From Pieris napi (taxonomy: Eukaryota > Arthropoda > Insecta > Lepidoptera > Pieridae), in the NCBI RefSeq assembly GCF_905475465.1, contig NC_062241.1:5332001-5396000 (forward strand): a stretch of DNA of 64,000 bases, in the 5' to 3' direction. The translations under genes and the position numbers were made by a program. The notes beneath the pieces are model-generated. The model worked only from the letters and a program-made list of their open reading frames with translations. It ran no database searches and was not told the origin of the DNA. This document shows, piece after piece, positions 43,061 through 55,520 of the stretch. Numbering within the stretch: the stretch's first letter is position 1; every line of letters starts with the position of its first letter.

Positions 43061-46000
43061 CTATGGAATTTTCTAAACATTTAAATAAAATTGGCATTTT
43101 AATTATACCGCATAAAATAAGTTACGTACCTAATATTCGTTATTCTATTATTTTAAATTTAAATCGATATACATCTGAGGATATTATGATATATTATTCA
43201 GTGACAAAAACTTCAAAAATAACAGTATACGTATATTAGTTACAATTTTTGTAGTTGTTGTATTCAACAGTTTTATTACTATTTTAAACTTATTCATCTA
43301 GTTCTCTATTACAATGTTTTGCATATAATTTATTTGTGGTGTTTTCCCGTGTATCAAAATTAAATTTCCAGCTTGTCCTTTGTTTTGAATGGAACAGGGA
43401 TTCTATATCACTCGGTTAGGATTTAATTCCCTTCAAATTGTCATTTGTTTCACTATTATTTAACAGTTGCATTGTTAAAGTTAAATAAAGAGGTGTTTTA
43501 TATAGTCATTGGTAAGTTTTGATTTATTAAGATAACTCTACGTTACAACTAGTCAAAAAATACGTTGACGTATAAATACGTCTTTGTCGTATAAAAATGT
43601 GTCAATTTATCTCGATTCTCTTAAAATATTTTTGATAGGATCTAGTATGCAGAAATGTTTCTTAACTGAGAAAGTTTTCCTCAATGTAATATATACGTAT
43701 TTACCATAATTCATCTATACACTATTTTAAAATATCACATGCGTAAGTAGCCAATTAGGAGAGAGTTTTAATCAAATAAAGTAATAAAAATTGCTGATTT
43801 TCATGAACTTCTTGACTGTCTTGAACTAACGCTGCTGAAATATTTAAAAAAATATTTCGTGTTTAAAAATTTAAAGTGTTAATTTAGTGTGTTTAAAATT
43901 AAAAAAAAAATACTAGACACGGCCTAAAAAAGCCGGTAACGTACCTAAGTTACGTACGTAAAGCTACCTTGTAAGGCTAGTAAATATACTTCCAGTTCTA
44001 GATATAATTTTAAAGATATAACAAACATCGCGATATGGCAAATTGAATTAAAATAGATGTATCACATTTGATGGATCGTGGCCACGCGATCTTCCGATGA
44101 CGCAAATAAAATTGATGACTAAATAGTAAATACAATAATTTATAATAGATTTGATACTTTAATGTACCGTGGATTTTATTCGATAAGATGTGATCGATTA
44201 TTTCCGAGATGCGTAATATATGATGAATGTGTATTTAGAGAAAGAATTTGAGTATCAAAGGAAGTGAATATTTTTTTATTATTATTGTTGCCACGGTAAA
44301 ACCAAGAAACCTAAAACACTCATTTATAAGTAAAATACATAACGTACTCCGAAAAAACAATCGTTTACCAATCGTGCTACGTCGTCCCCGTTGGCGCCAA
44401 AACTTCAACGCGAATGTCCGTCATGAACATAGACCTGAATTTAATTATCCATAGGTTATCTAAGTACCTGAACAAAAATAATCCTTAACAATAATAAGGC
44501 TGACGGTATTTTAAAGTAAATTTAAAATAAGAACTGTTTTATACAGTTGCGTACTAACATTTCAATTGTAAATAATCAATTTCTATTTTTTTTCATTTTA
44601 CTTCATAACTAAATAGAATAAGGCTTTGCGGTTGTGAATAAATTCTTATCTCATTCTCTAACATTATTTTAACAAGTTAGCCTGTTCAGTGACCGAACGA
44701 TCAGCTTTATAAATTATTTTACATATATCAATATTATATCTGATTTGACTTATAACGGTTCGTTAGTGGAAAAATAATGTGATAAGTCTGATGATACGCT
44801 TATAAATTGCATTAACTTATGTAAAGTTTAGCAATCATAATAATTGTTCTAAGTTTGAACCCATGTTACTGATCAAGTTTGAATTATTTAGCGGAAACCT
44901 TAAGCTTCCATTACTTCGTCCGAACAGTGGCTAAGGTAAGATCTAAATCATAGAGACCACTTCAAACTATCACAAAGCCTGTTCATCACCCTCGAACAAT
45001 GTGTTGGAAACTGTCAAACATTTTAACTGGTAATACATATGCAAATGCGGACCCTTTGGCTTTATTGTTATTGCTTGACACCGGAGTAGTGCTTAAGACA
45101 TGTGGTGCACACTGGCGGAAAGAATGGAAAGCTAAACTATTTAAATGGGGTTTTTTTACTATATTTTTTGTGGTAAATTTGTGTGTCTATTCTTTCATGT
45201 ATCCTTTAAAGTTTTTCTCCTTATTTTGCTTCAATATTTATTATTACAAAATAGTGTTTGATAATTCACAAAATATAGATTTTAAGATATTGTACCAACC
45301 ATATACAGTACATATATATTGCGAAGCGGCACAGCGATAAACATATTTTTAAGTTATATAGGCAACACATTAGACATATGCTTGCTTTCTTTACTCAGCC
45401 AAGAAACCCATAACATAGTCTAAGAAATGAATGAAGAAAGAAAAAGGAGAATCTCCTGCTCGTTTGTCTTCTGTTATTTAAAACATCGGGAATTAAGAGT
45501 GGTGTAAATAGTATGTATTAAGTTGTCTTACATAAATTGATTGTCTTAAATTTAAACCTAAGGGTTCTATAATGGGTTGAGCAGTGTGTCAGAAAACTAC
45601 CGAAGCGTATCTAAGAGCTTCGGATATCTACGGCTAAGAAATTCAAAACAGGCTGTTTGTACGTCGATTACTATTTCGACAATTTATCGAAGTGATTATA
45701 GCGAATTTGAGTATCGGAGTGTCGAAATATCTTGAGATATTAAAGTCTATTTTATCTACTTTACTATTAATGAGGGGATGATATTGTTTTGTTTAAGTTT
45801 AAGAACTTTGAACTTGCCTTTCGAATATCGAATCACGATGATAAGTATAATAGTATGTAAATATTAATCTCTAATAATAATATTTAATTGTAAATTTTAT
45901 TTTATTAAAATTAATATGAGATATAACTTTACTCTTATTAATGGTAGTATTTAATAAAGGCTGTCTAATGAGCATTTTATAAAATTTCTATGTTGTATGT

Positions 46001-46112
46001 AAGTGATATTAAGGGTCTATGAGCATTTAATGGAGCATGGGATGGACACAGATTTATAAGGCAAGTGTCGGCGTATGATTCCTAATTCATCATGATGATT
46101 TTCATCGCGAGG
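43061..46112. other. No recognised feature
   Basis: Long AT-rich stretch. The 113-codon frame at 44999-45340 is hydrophobic and AT-driven with no domain. A weak LINE-tail trace (TCTCCTGCTCGTTTGTCTTC) is at 45450-45470. Confidence 0.4.
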
Positions 46113-46160
46113 AATCGAATTCAGTATATCCATCCAATCACTATACCATAAAGGCGTTCG
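46113..46160 (-). repeat. Degenerate tRNA-like sequence (possible SINE head)
   Basis: The minus strand has TGGTATAGTGA, like box A, and AATTCGATTCC, like box B, at a tRNA-like distance. Acceptor pairing is not preserved. It may be a decayed tRNA or SINE head. Confidence 0.4.
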
Positions 46161-46662
46161 TAGGAAGTAAAAATTTTGTTATTGAACTCATAACCGACAT
46201 GTTTTCTTATAGATAGTCTTACAATATTTAATAACAAAATATATCAAGTACTATATTCAAGTAAAACAATGTAAATGGTAACATCAAAGTCGTTGCTTTG
46301 ACAAACTGCGCTATTAGTGAAATTAATTATTAAGCATTTGCTGAACCAGGGTAAGATCGACAATCTGGTAAAAGCCAAGTTGGTTCTATTCATTACGGGA
46401 AGTACAAGTTCGATTTTGAATTTGGAATAATAATTGCGATTGAATTGATTTAAAGAAAAAGGTAATGAATTAAATTTTCCGGTTTTAGTGTTATGTTTTA
46501 CGTGTTTTAGTTTTAACACTACTATGATTTTATCAGCCTTAAAAACGAAATTGTTCCCAGGTATAGTCTGAAAGCTTGCAATTTTAAATAGTGCTTGGAT
46601 ATGCATATGTAGGTAGTAAATTACACTATAATAGTTATATATAGTAGTACTTATAGAAAAGC
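46161..46662. other. No recognised feature
   Basis: The 120-codon minus frame at 46244-46606 shows no family motif or splice context. I do not call it. Confidence 0.4.
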
Positions 46663-46664
46663 AG

Positions 46665-46738
46665 TGTTGATCAAGTGGATTGTGGGTCTGACACTCATCC
46701 CTAAGATCGTAAGTTCAAACCCCAACTGGGTATCAACA
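46665..46738 (+). repeat. tRNA-like SINE head
   Basis: 74 nt with acceptor-like pairing TGTTGAT (46665-46671) to ATCAACA (46732-46738), box A TGATCAAGTGG and box B AGTTCAAACCC. The middle, CTGACACTCATCCCTAAG and ATCGTAAGTTC, resembles the head of the SINE at 25649-26056 (minus strand). There is no proper anticodon arm, so it is not a working tRNA. The SINE body downstream is not clearly present. Confidence 0.6.
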
Positions 46739-49700
46739 GACTATTCTTTCGCAGTAACCACTTCGGAATTCGGTATGTCTAAGACCTCAAAAGCCACCAA
46801 AAACATTAAAAATAAGATTGCATGTTTTGTTATCAAATCTATCGACACAAAGGCAAAAATACTATATATACGTATAATGTATGTAACGATAGAATATAAA
46901 GCTATCAAGCAGCATCTATTTGATGGCAACATTTATAATTCCGTCTGCCACGAACAATGCATCGGAATACATTAAGTTGAAGTCACCAACAAAACATCTA
47001 CCTTCAAGCCTTTGATAAATATACAACATCATTTGCGATGTTATGAAACTGCGGTTGTTTATGATGTTTTACGTACAATGCTGTTTTCTTGAGCGTGTTG
47101 AAATAATATTCATAAGATTAACAGGATGGGTGTTATAACATTAGTTCTTCTTGTAATTCTGCAATTTTCGTAAGCAATATACTATTCAAATATGAATCAA
47201 ATTCATCTAATGTAAATTGAGTAACATATTTGACGTCGTCTGAATTGAGGAAAATTCGTCATGTTACTTAATTATTCCTTGCGAAAAGATTCCAGTCAAC
47301 GTAAGTCCAGCAATGTAAAGCCAAGAGACAAAATTAACGTCACAAGACCGTAACAAGATATTTCTGAAATACTAAATTACCCTACCATTTAGTTGTGCTG
47401 TTTGTATCGAATCGTGGGTTGTCTTTTATGTCTGTTGCAACTTAATCCATGCTATAAAGGATTGTGTATTATATTTGAAATTGTGAATTTTTGAACGAAA
47501 AACACGGGGAACGCAAAAACAGGCAAATTTTATACCCTATTAATTAATAGGAATTAATAGTCAATCGATTTATAAATAGTAGATAATATTATATAAGTAG
47601 ATTGGTATATTTCGCAAAAAAAGCAAAGCAATTACAAAAACAATGTTTCATGTACTTATGTAATGTTGGCTGAACATTTCTGCCCACTCTGGTTTTCTTA
47701 GTTTTATTAGGGCAGCGATTACGTAAATCGTCGGAGTCACGCCCCGAGAGAATAGCCAGACGCAAGCACTCATTCAGCATTTTAATCACCATTATATTTT
47801 ATACTTATAAGAATTCATCAATACTAACATTATTAATAATATAGCAAGAAAAAGAATAATCTCTATAATTTAAAGGTTACCCGGCCTGGACCCAGGAATC
47901 GTACAATGCACTATTATTTTATTTACAATATATTTTACAATTATTCAATTTCTACGAAAACTTGTTTACTTCGTTAATCCAATCGTAAATAGCGATATTG
48001 CTTTTGGAAATACTGATACTTTTGCTATTCCATTGGGATAAAAGTCAAATAACTTAAATATGATTAAACCAGCGTTCAATTCAATCACAGTATTGAACTT
48101 AAATGTAATCCGCGTGCAGTGTTGTCGGTCACGTGTCCATAAATGTATGCAAATTGAGTTATTTGCATACACACTGACACTTTGTCACATGTTTATTGTA
48201 ATCTGCGCTGACGTTTAATTTATAAAATACTAGCTTTTGGGCGTAAGCCAATGTTTGCATGCCTGTTATGGCATAAAAGGATTATGTTTTAGGGAAATAG
48301 ATTTTGACGGTAAAGTGTATAGTATCATATTAAAGTTAATGAACATATTTTAGTATTTACGGGAAATAATAGTCCATTCCTTGTACTATAATCTAAGTGA
48401 AAATGTCACTTTTGTTACAATGATCTAATTGTGAAATAAAATAATAATCATCTTTTTCATTTTTGTTTCTCTTCCAACTTCCTCCATCATAACTTAGGTA
48501 GATTAACATCATACTTCCAACTTACATCCATCTTAAGATTAAACTATATTCAATGTTATTTATAAAGCAAGTCCCGAATTCTATTGCATATAGCGAAGAC
48601 TAACCCTATTTTATTTTACTTTTTTTGATAATTTTTGTAAAAATATCTGTAATAAAATGTTTGAAAAACATTGTTTATTGAAACGTCGCTAATAAGCTTC
48701 AGTATTTCATATTGCAAAGTTCAATCAGCATCCAGACAGATATATTTTTAAATTTCAACAAAAAGAATCGCATAGTCCCTTTGTTTATCCAAGGGGAAAT
48801 AATTAGAGCAGATTCGAACGTAGGTACGGAAGGAAATGAGAAAAAACAATAATAATTCATCAGGTAAAAGAGGATAATCCTGAATTTTAACAATGAGATG
48901 AAAAAGGACTCGGGGAAATAGGGAAAGAAAATTAGCAATTATTTAATAAAATATTCATTTACGTTTTAATGTAATGTGATATAGCGGTATCGTATGTTCG
49001 AATGGTTGGGGTATTTTTATAACTCGCGTTTTTAAGGATGTGTAAATTCAGTTGCCGAACATTTTTTTCTATACATTTAATGTTCATGATGGTGACCAAA
49101 CTTTAAGTACATTTATATGAAACTTTATTAAATTTTAACTATATATAATAACTTTAATTGTACCTAATTGTATTTTATTGTAAGTTATACTACATAAAGC
49201 TATGCCAAGTATCTTGCTTCAAATTGTGACAGATGGCGTTCATCCAGCTTTTGTGAGGGGAGTTGCGGATCATATTTTGCTTAATCCTCACTTAGATTTC
49301 GGTGCATCATTGCGTTTATTAGAGTGAAGTTTAAACAATATTTTACTTTTAACTACAACATTTGTAAATATTATTTTAGATTGAAACATTTACTTCGCGT
49401 TCGCGCGTAAAGTTCCCGTAAAATTTATGTTTTAATCCGTGTGGTACTTGCATACACAAAACATAATTTCTTATCTCTGCAGGATAATCCCGTAACTTCG
49501 ATAGTGGTTCCGATTTTAATGTTGAGATTACGTACTATAATACTCTGAAATTACAACATTAGTGACAGTTAAAATCAGTATCAAAATCTCCCGACAATTC
49601 AGCAAGAAATAGGGAATAACTTTTTAAACTTTTCTTGTACATAATACACATATATTATTATTACGTATGTTACAATTTAAAGTTATAAGTGATTTGAAAG

Positions 49701-51020
49701 CCGGATACATCCGAATTGATGTATCGATGTAGACCCTCCCTTATTATATCTCGACCCTCGAACTTACTTCACTCAATGAAGGGGACTTAGCGCTTGTTTT
49801 ATTTTAACTGTAATTATAACTCATCTATATTATAACTTTATGAGAAACCAGATTTTCTTGGAAGAAACCACTCTTCGAGTCAGTGGAAATAAATATATGG
49901 ATTTAAAAGTACTCATAGAAATATAGTAGATACTTTAATCTTTCGGTTATAATAAAAATTGAAAATAATAAAAGCATATCGAAGCAATATGCGCTGGTGT
50001 CAGCTGCTACTGTCATTACATGTCACAGAGCTCATAAATTAACAACGCCAAAGTCTTATCAGTCTACCTTTAATACTTATGATTTAATGAATTTGCCAAT
50101 ATTACTAGATTTTGATAAAATTGAATTTATAATTAATAAATAATATAGAAAAAAAACAGGTTTTAAATTCAGTATGAAGAAGTTTATATAACAAATTAAT
50201 CATAAGTTTGGCCGCCTTGTCTAATATAAAATAAGTACCTCAGTGTTATAAATAATATATTCTAGCAGAAGCCTTTTGAAGTAGACTCTAATGCAAACAA
50301 ACTAATTTTTGTAGCATTGCAGCAAGTCGACCTTTCGCGCTATTGTGCCTAGTTCTCCTTTCTCGTCCATTTTGTCTGTCTTATCCACTTTTCCCGTCAT
50401 TTGTCTTCGTCATTTCTTCCTTCTTATTGTATCTCACTCCGTCAAGCATTTTTGTGCACTATATATGTAAATACCTTGACATGTTCCTTAATATATTTCT
50501 TGACGAAATACGGTCAGTTCAGAAATTGATAAATATATAAATAAGTTAAAACTGTATTTCCTAATTCAGAATGAAGCAGAAGCAATTAGTGAAAAAAGAA
50601 AATAATATTATTGGGATTTAAGCACCATTCTCTAAGACAGCCCTTCCAGATTAACTTGAACCCAATATATTGTGTAAAACACAACACAGATACGCGATCA
50701 CCGACAATATAAAAACAATGGTTTTATGGTTCGAAGGTGCATTCTTTACTGTCCAACAGTTTTAATATAAACGTAATGGGGAGGGTCAAGCAAAAAAACG
50801 AAGTCCAGTGTTCAAGATGTCGGCCGCAGTTTGTCTTCATTGGCGACAGGTTTATTGCGGGGTGCGGTAAATAATATCAGGGAATATCATGCAACATTCA
50901 TACATGCTTTATACGGGGTGTGAGAAATTGTTAAAAAAACATAGTTTAGTAATATCTTAACAGATTTGTTGCGCAGATTTCAGATTAAATCTTGATCTCA
51001 CTAATAGTGATTTTATTTTT
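46739..51020. other. Long stretch with no recognised gene
   Basis: AT-rich intergenic DNA. ACTAGCTTTTGGGCGTAAGCC at 48229-48249 resembles the 3' end of other lepidopteran Helitron-like repeats, but no opposite end was found. Open frames (46664-46975, 47589-47792, 48699-48938, 50343-50540) have no recognisable content. Confidence 0.4.
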
Positions 51021-51268
51021 GATACGTGGGTAACACTGAAAATGTTTAGAAAGTTGGAAACATTGCTAATGAAAACTTTTTTTGAATTTAAATTTTAGAA
51101 CCTAATATATTCTTTGGTATCCCAATATACTATATATTGGGTTACCAAAGAGTTCTAAAATTACGGAAAAAAAACGGAGATTACTTCGAAAAACAATAAA
51201 AGTATTGGCAACTTTCTATATTAAGCCGTTTTTCATTTTCTAAACATTTTCAGTGTTACCTAGGTATC
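51021..51268. mobile_element. Long foldback element, 248 bp
   Basis: The outer arms 51021-51052 and 51237-51268 are inverse with 2 mismatches in 32 (core GGTAACACTGAAAATG then TTTAGAAA). The inner arms TCTTTGGTATCCCAATA (about 51111-51127) and its inverse (about 51133-51149) differ at 1 of 17. TTTTAGAAC and its inverse flank the inner arms. The whole segment is an imperfect palindrome, like a MITE or foldback transposon. No flanking duplication is obvious and no frame is present. Confidence 0.78.
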
Positions 51269-52444
51269 TAAAGTTGAACTGCGTAGTGTATCATCTTGAA
51301 TATTAATTTCTTTGAAAGTTTCGTTTGATTTGTCCTTTAATTTATAACAACAACAATAATTTATAACAATATAAAGAGTCTCATTTTCTTTAAGGTATAT
51401 CCTTAATCAAAATCTTAAAATTTAAAGATATCTTAAGCGACGTAAATCTTATTTTGACGTAACTGCAAAGCTTTCGTTCAGCACCACTCTGTATAAGAAA
51501 AGCTCACATAAATACCTCTAGCAAAATTATCTGTGTCTATTGGGCTCTAACAAGAATTATTGAAGGGCTGTCCACTGAAGGAAATAGAAGCTGCCCCTAA
51601 ATTGCGTTCATTGATGTAATTATATCGTCTTTGTCCTCACAATAAAACACACTCATTTTAACGTTATTAATCTTTGAAGAGTTATTAAGACTTAAAAATA
51701 TATTGTCAAAGGGAACATATTATTTGCATCAAGTATAGAATATAAATTTGCCACATAAATATATAAAATATAAAAATCAAACAAATATATTTATCTAACT
51801 TGCTTCGCTTTTAGGTATTTTTATTTATTTACTTTAATTTACCTGCGATATCGAATCGGATCTTTAAGAAATTTAAAAACAAATGTTCACGTGTTACACA
51901 TAAATACTTCAGTCAAGTTTGCAGTAGATTGAAACAGAAAATATCATACGATAATTTACCCTATAAATACTGAATATCCACAAAAAATGTAAATAGAATC
52001 ATTATATTGGATTACGTGCTCTATATTCGATTACTTCGATTTAGTAGAAATATTGGGAAAGCTACCAAATTACACATTACTGCAGTTTTGGGGTGAATAA
52101 TATTTTCCTCGGTAATTCAATTACTTTGATATGTAATCTGCCTGTTTTGATCGATGACGTGGATAAGGGTTTTTAAGTGTATTTAGAGAAAAATATTATA
52201 ATAATTACTGTAATCTTTTACATTGCATTACTACACAATCACAATGTAGAAAGTATCCCTTGAACCGTACTGTGTGTGTACTTGTAGATGTGTACGAAGC
52301 ATCAATATTAATTAGTTATTTTCATACATTTTATGGTTGCAGATATGACTTTCGGTTATCTTTTCGCCAGACCTTAAATGTGTTTTATGAAAATGTGATA
52401 AACCAATTATTCTTAATAAAGATACAAAATAGATACTATTTGTA
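51269..52444. other. No recognised feature
   Basis: AT-rich. The 61-codon frame 52260-52445 shows no domain. Confidence 0.4.
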
Positions 52445-52690
52445 GATAATACCGGTCACCTCAGAGCTGGTGCTTTTCTCGCTCAACGAATAAGTATCGC
52501 AGTACAGCGATGAAATTCTGCCAGCGTTAAAAGTTACATTTCCACAGGGACCAAACTTTCTAAATTTGTTTTAATTTTCTTATTATTAATATTTAATTAT
52601 TTTTATTATTACAATGTAGATTAAGAAAATTGTAAATGCTGTATATTTGCTTGTTTGTTGTTGGTTTTAATAAATGATTTAATGATTAAA
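52445..52690 (+). mobile_element. Degenerate LINE-like C-terminal fragment, copy 1
   Basis: The plus strand reads Arg-Ala-Gly-Ala-Phe-Leu-Ala-Gln-Arg-Ile-Ser-Ile-Ala-Val-Gln-Arg, then a TGA stop. The following sequence matches copy 2 at 55205-55520, including ACCAAACTTT and TGTAAATGCTGTATAT, and ends in TTAATAAATG. Conservation of the protein reading between copies shows it was coding. I recall similar reading frames in arthropod repeats but cannot name the family. Confidence 0.62.
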
Positions 52691-55204
52691 CAATTTAATT
52701 ATATTGAAGACATTAAACATTTTAAACTGGTATTACCAAATTGGGTTCTGGTCTGATAAAGTATTGATAATATTTGAATGCTGTATTAGAATAAAGCCGC
52801 ACTTAATAAGGAAAATTAATATTTCCTGTAAACTTGATAAAAAATATCAGCCCGACTTATGTCATCGGAAATTCATAACCGGATGCGAATCGAATGATCA
52901 TTCCGCTTTTGAAAACTAGACAAAATTCAAATGCAATATAAAACTGGTGAAATTCTATTTGCGATTCATAAATCATATATTACCTGGCAAGATTATGGTG
53001 CAAGGGTTGCGACAGGCAATTTGTCATGAGCTCGCTGGAGCGTGGAAGACGATTGTACCCTTTGGGGCTCAGATTTGTTATTGTTACGCTCACGTGCTTT
53101 TTGTTATTAGATAAGTTGAGAGGTTTTTGTTTATGAAAAAATTCCATATATCTTTGATTTCTTTTATAAACCTCCTGGAGGTTGGCGTTAAAATTTTAAA
53201 TTTAGGACGCTAAAATAAAATTCCATTACAGTAGGTATTATAACAAAAAAAACATTAATAAATAAAATACTATACCTTGTTATGCAAATTTCACTTGATC
53301 TGTTGTCTAGCCTCTACGCCAGTATTGAACTGAATAAAACCCTTTGACCCAAATTTAAAAACCATTGAAAATATTTTTTTGTATACAGCCTCATATTTTT
53401 CCATGGATTAACACATCATTACGTTGGGTAAATCGAAGCTTTTCCATGTTAATTAAAGAGATTAACAACATATTCGCACGACCTATTTTTACCCCATGGT
53501 GTTATTTTACCCCATGTGGGGTAGCGATCGGCTCAGAATAATGTTAATTAATTAAGGAATATTGCTCCCGTTTTAATTGGACATGTATATTGTGGTATGC
53601 TTATTATTTTTTCTATTAAATCTATTGTGATGTGTAGATGCCATTAGTCGGGAGAAAAATCAACTGACATTTTAGTATCGTCTGTTTTGAGTTGTAAAGA
53701 CTGAAAACAAAGCAACGCAATGTTAGTGCATTATTATATTCTCGGTTTTTGTGTCTATATGAATATACATTGAATAAAACGAATGTCTATGTCAATTCTT
53801 TAAGCAGTAGAGGAATTTAAATTCTTACCGCTTTTCTCTCTCATAAATTAGAATTAATATATTTTATACAAGGATAACTTTATCAACCGAATGTTTTTCC
53901 GTGAAATCATTATCAGTAACCATTTGTAAAGGAAGACAAAATTGAATTTGAATTGAATGAAGTAATTAGGCGTTCACAGGTGTCTATTATCCATTGTTAA
54001 TATTGAGTTTGTCTCGTATTTTAATTGAAAGCTAGTCACATCTGTTCGACAGTTCAAGGCGCGTCAATGTTAATTATAATGCAAATAATAAGTTTATAAA
54101 TGACGAAGATTTGATTTCTAATTTGTAGTCCCCGGCAGTTTAACTGAGCTGCCAAGTATGAGTTAAGGTAACACATATTGTCTGTGACAAGACTAGACGG
54201 TTTCCTTAAGATGCTTTTCTTCGAGTAAGTGTTTATATACGTAATATATATGTAGATCATTTGTTTTAATATTTTTAAAAAGCATTGTGGTTGATATTCG
54301 CACTCGATGTGGGTACATTTTGATGTTTATCCAGCTGAGAAGTATTGATGAGAGGCACGTAAATTTGCTTATCAAATAGCTGCCTTCTCCGATATTAATT
54401 AATATACTTCAAATTGTATTAAAAAAACATCCTAATACTTAACAAACAAACTTCATAATTTATTTTATTATTAGTTGTATATTTATTTACAATGCTAAAT
54501 CCTTGATCATAATTCTAATTATTTTGAAAGCTTTCGACCCAACTTAAGCCTGTGAAATTATTCATTCAACTATAAAACAAAGGTCCTTTGAGAAACATAC
54601 GCAAACAATAAATATAGTAATAATCCAAATTTAAATGTATGAGGTACAATATTTGGCAAGTACTTTAGAGCATTTTACAGAAACCCCTAGCCTCAGCAAT
54701 TATCAATGGATTAATACATTTAACCTTATAAGCAACCGCTTTTAAGGTTTTAATAGTACTATTTAAAGGACAACTAGTTCTGGTTAATTTTTCCAAAAGT
54801 TGTAAGCACTCTGTTTAACATAATTAGTAATGAAATTCTTACTTACTTCATAACATTTTGATTTATTTATCAAAGTAACTAAAGCACAAGAACAATGGAA
54901 GTTTCCTCAAAGCGTCTCTGTAGATCAAAACAAAAGCGAACCGCACCGTTCAGCCCCTAATATCTGTGATAAAAAACAAATGATTACTAAACTTATATAA
55001 GAGTCCTTCAGACAAATAGTTTAAGCTTTTTTCTTTTATAAAAGAACTAAGGCGTGGATAGAGCGGTCACTGTGTAAGATAATAAAGATATTATATTTAG
55101 TTGCGTTTTCTTTTATTCATTAATTTCATTACTCAGTGATAATTATGTTTTTTGCGATTACATACAACTTTATATTTTTCCATTGTCTTGTTCTTTTTTA
55201 CATT
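52691..55204. other. No recognised feature
   Basis: AT-rich intergenic DNA. The short frames at 52704-52919, 54054-54260 and 54193-54375 have no recognisable domain. Confidence 0.4.
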
Positions 55205-55520
55205 GAAATATATATTTATTAAGATGTTATAATATACAGTATTTACAATACAGTATCAACAAAGTAAGTAGAATTATTAAAAATAATTTTAAAAAAAATC
55301 AAAAGAGATTTAAAAAGTTTGGTCCCTGTGGCATTGTACCTTTAACGCAGGCAGCATTTCCTTGCTGTATTGCAATACTTATTCATTGAGCCAGGAAAGC
55401 ACCAGCTCTGGGGTTACCGGTACTATCTACCAGGCGCCAACTTAAATCTTTAATAAGCGCCTGTGCTCTTGAACCCCACGGCCCAAGAGTCTCAACTCCA
55501 AATGAAACAAAATCGAAGTT
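55205..55520 (-). mobile_element. Degenerate LINE-like C-terminal fragment, copy 2
   Basis: The minus strand from 55510 reads Gly-Val-Glu-Thr-Leu-Gly-Pro-Trp-Gly, then Asp-Ser-Thr-Gly-Asn-Pro-Arg-Ala-Gly-Ala-Phe-Leu-Ala-Gln, a stop, and Ile-Ser-Ile-Ala-Ile-Gln-Gln-Gly-Asn-Ala-Ala. Copy 1 at 52445-52690 shares the later part and the 3' UTR. It is more complete on its 5' side than copy 1. Both have a stop and are dead. Confidence 0.65.

Noticed and set aside
44999..45340. 113-codon frame with hydrophobic stretches
   Set aside because: The hydrophobic content follows from T-rich sequence. There is no domain, signal or splice context.
46244..46606. 120-codon minus frame
   Set aside because: No family motif, and the composition is that of the surrounding intergenic DNA.
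48229..48300. Possible Helitron 3' end, ACTAGCTTTTGGGCG
   Set aside because: No TC start or matching interior was found on the other side. One terminal motif is not enough.
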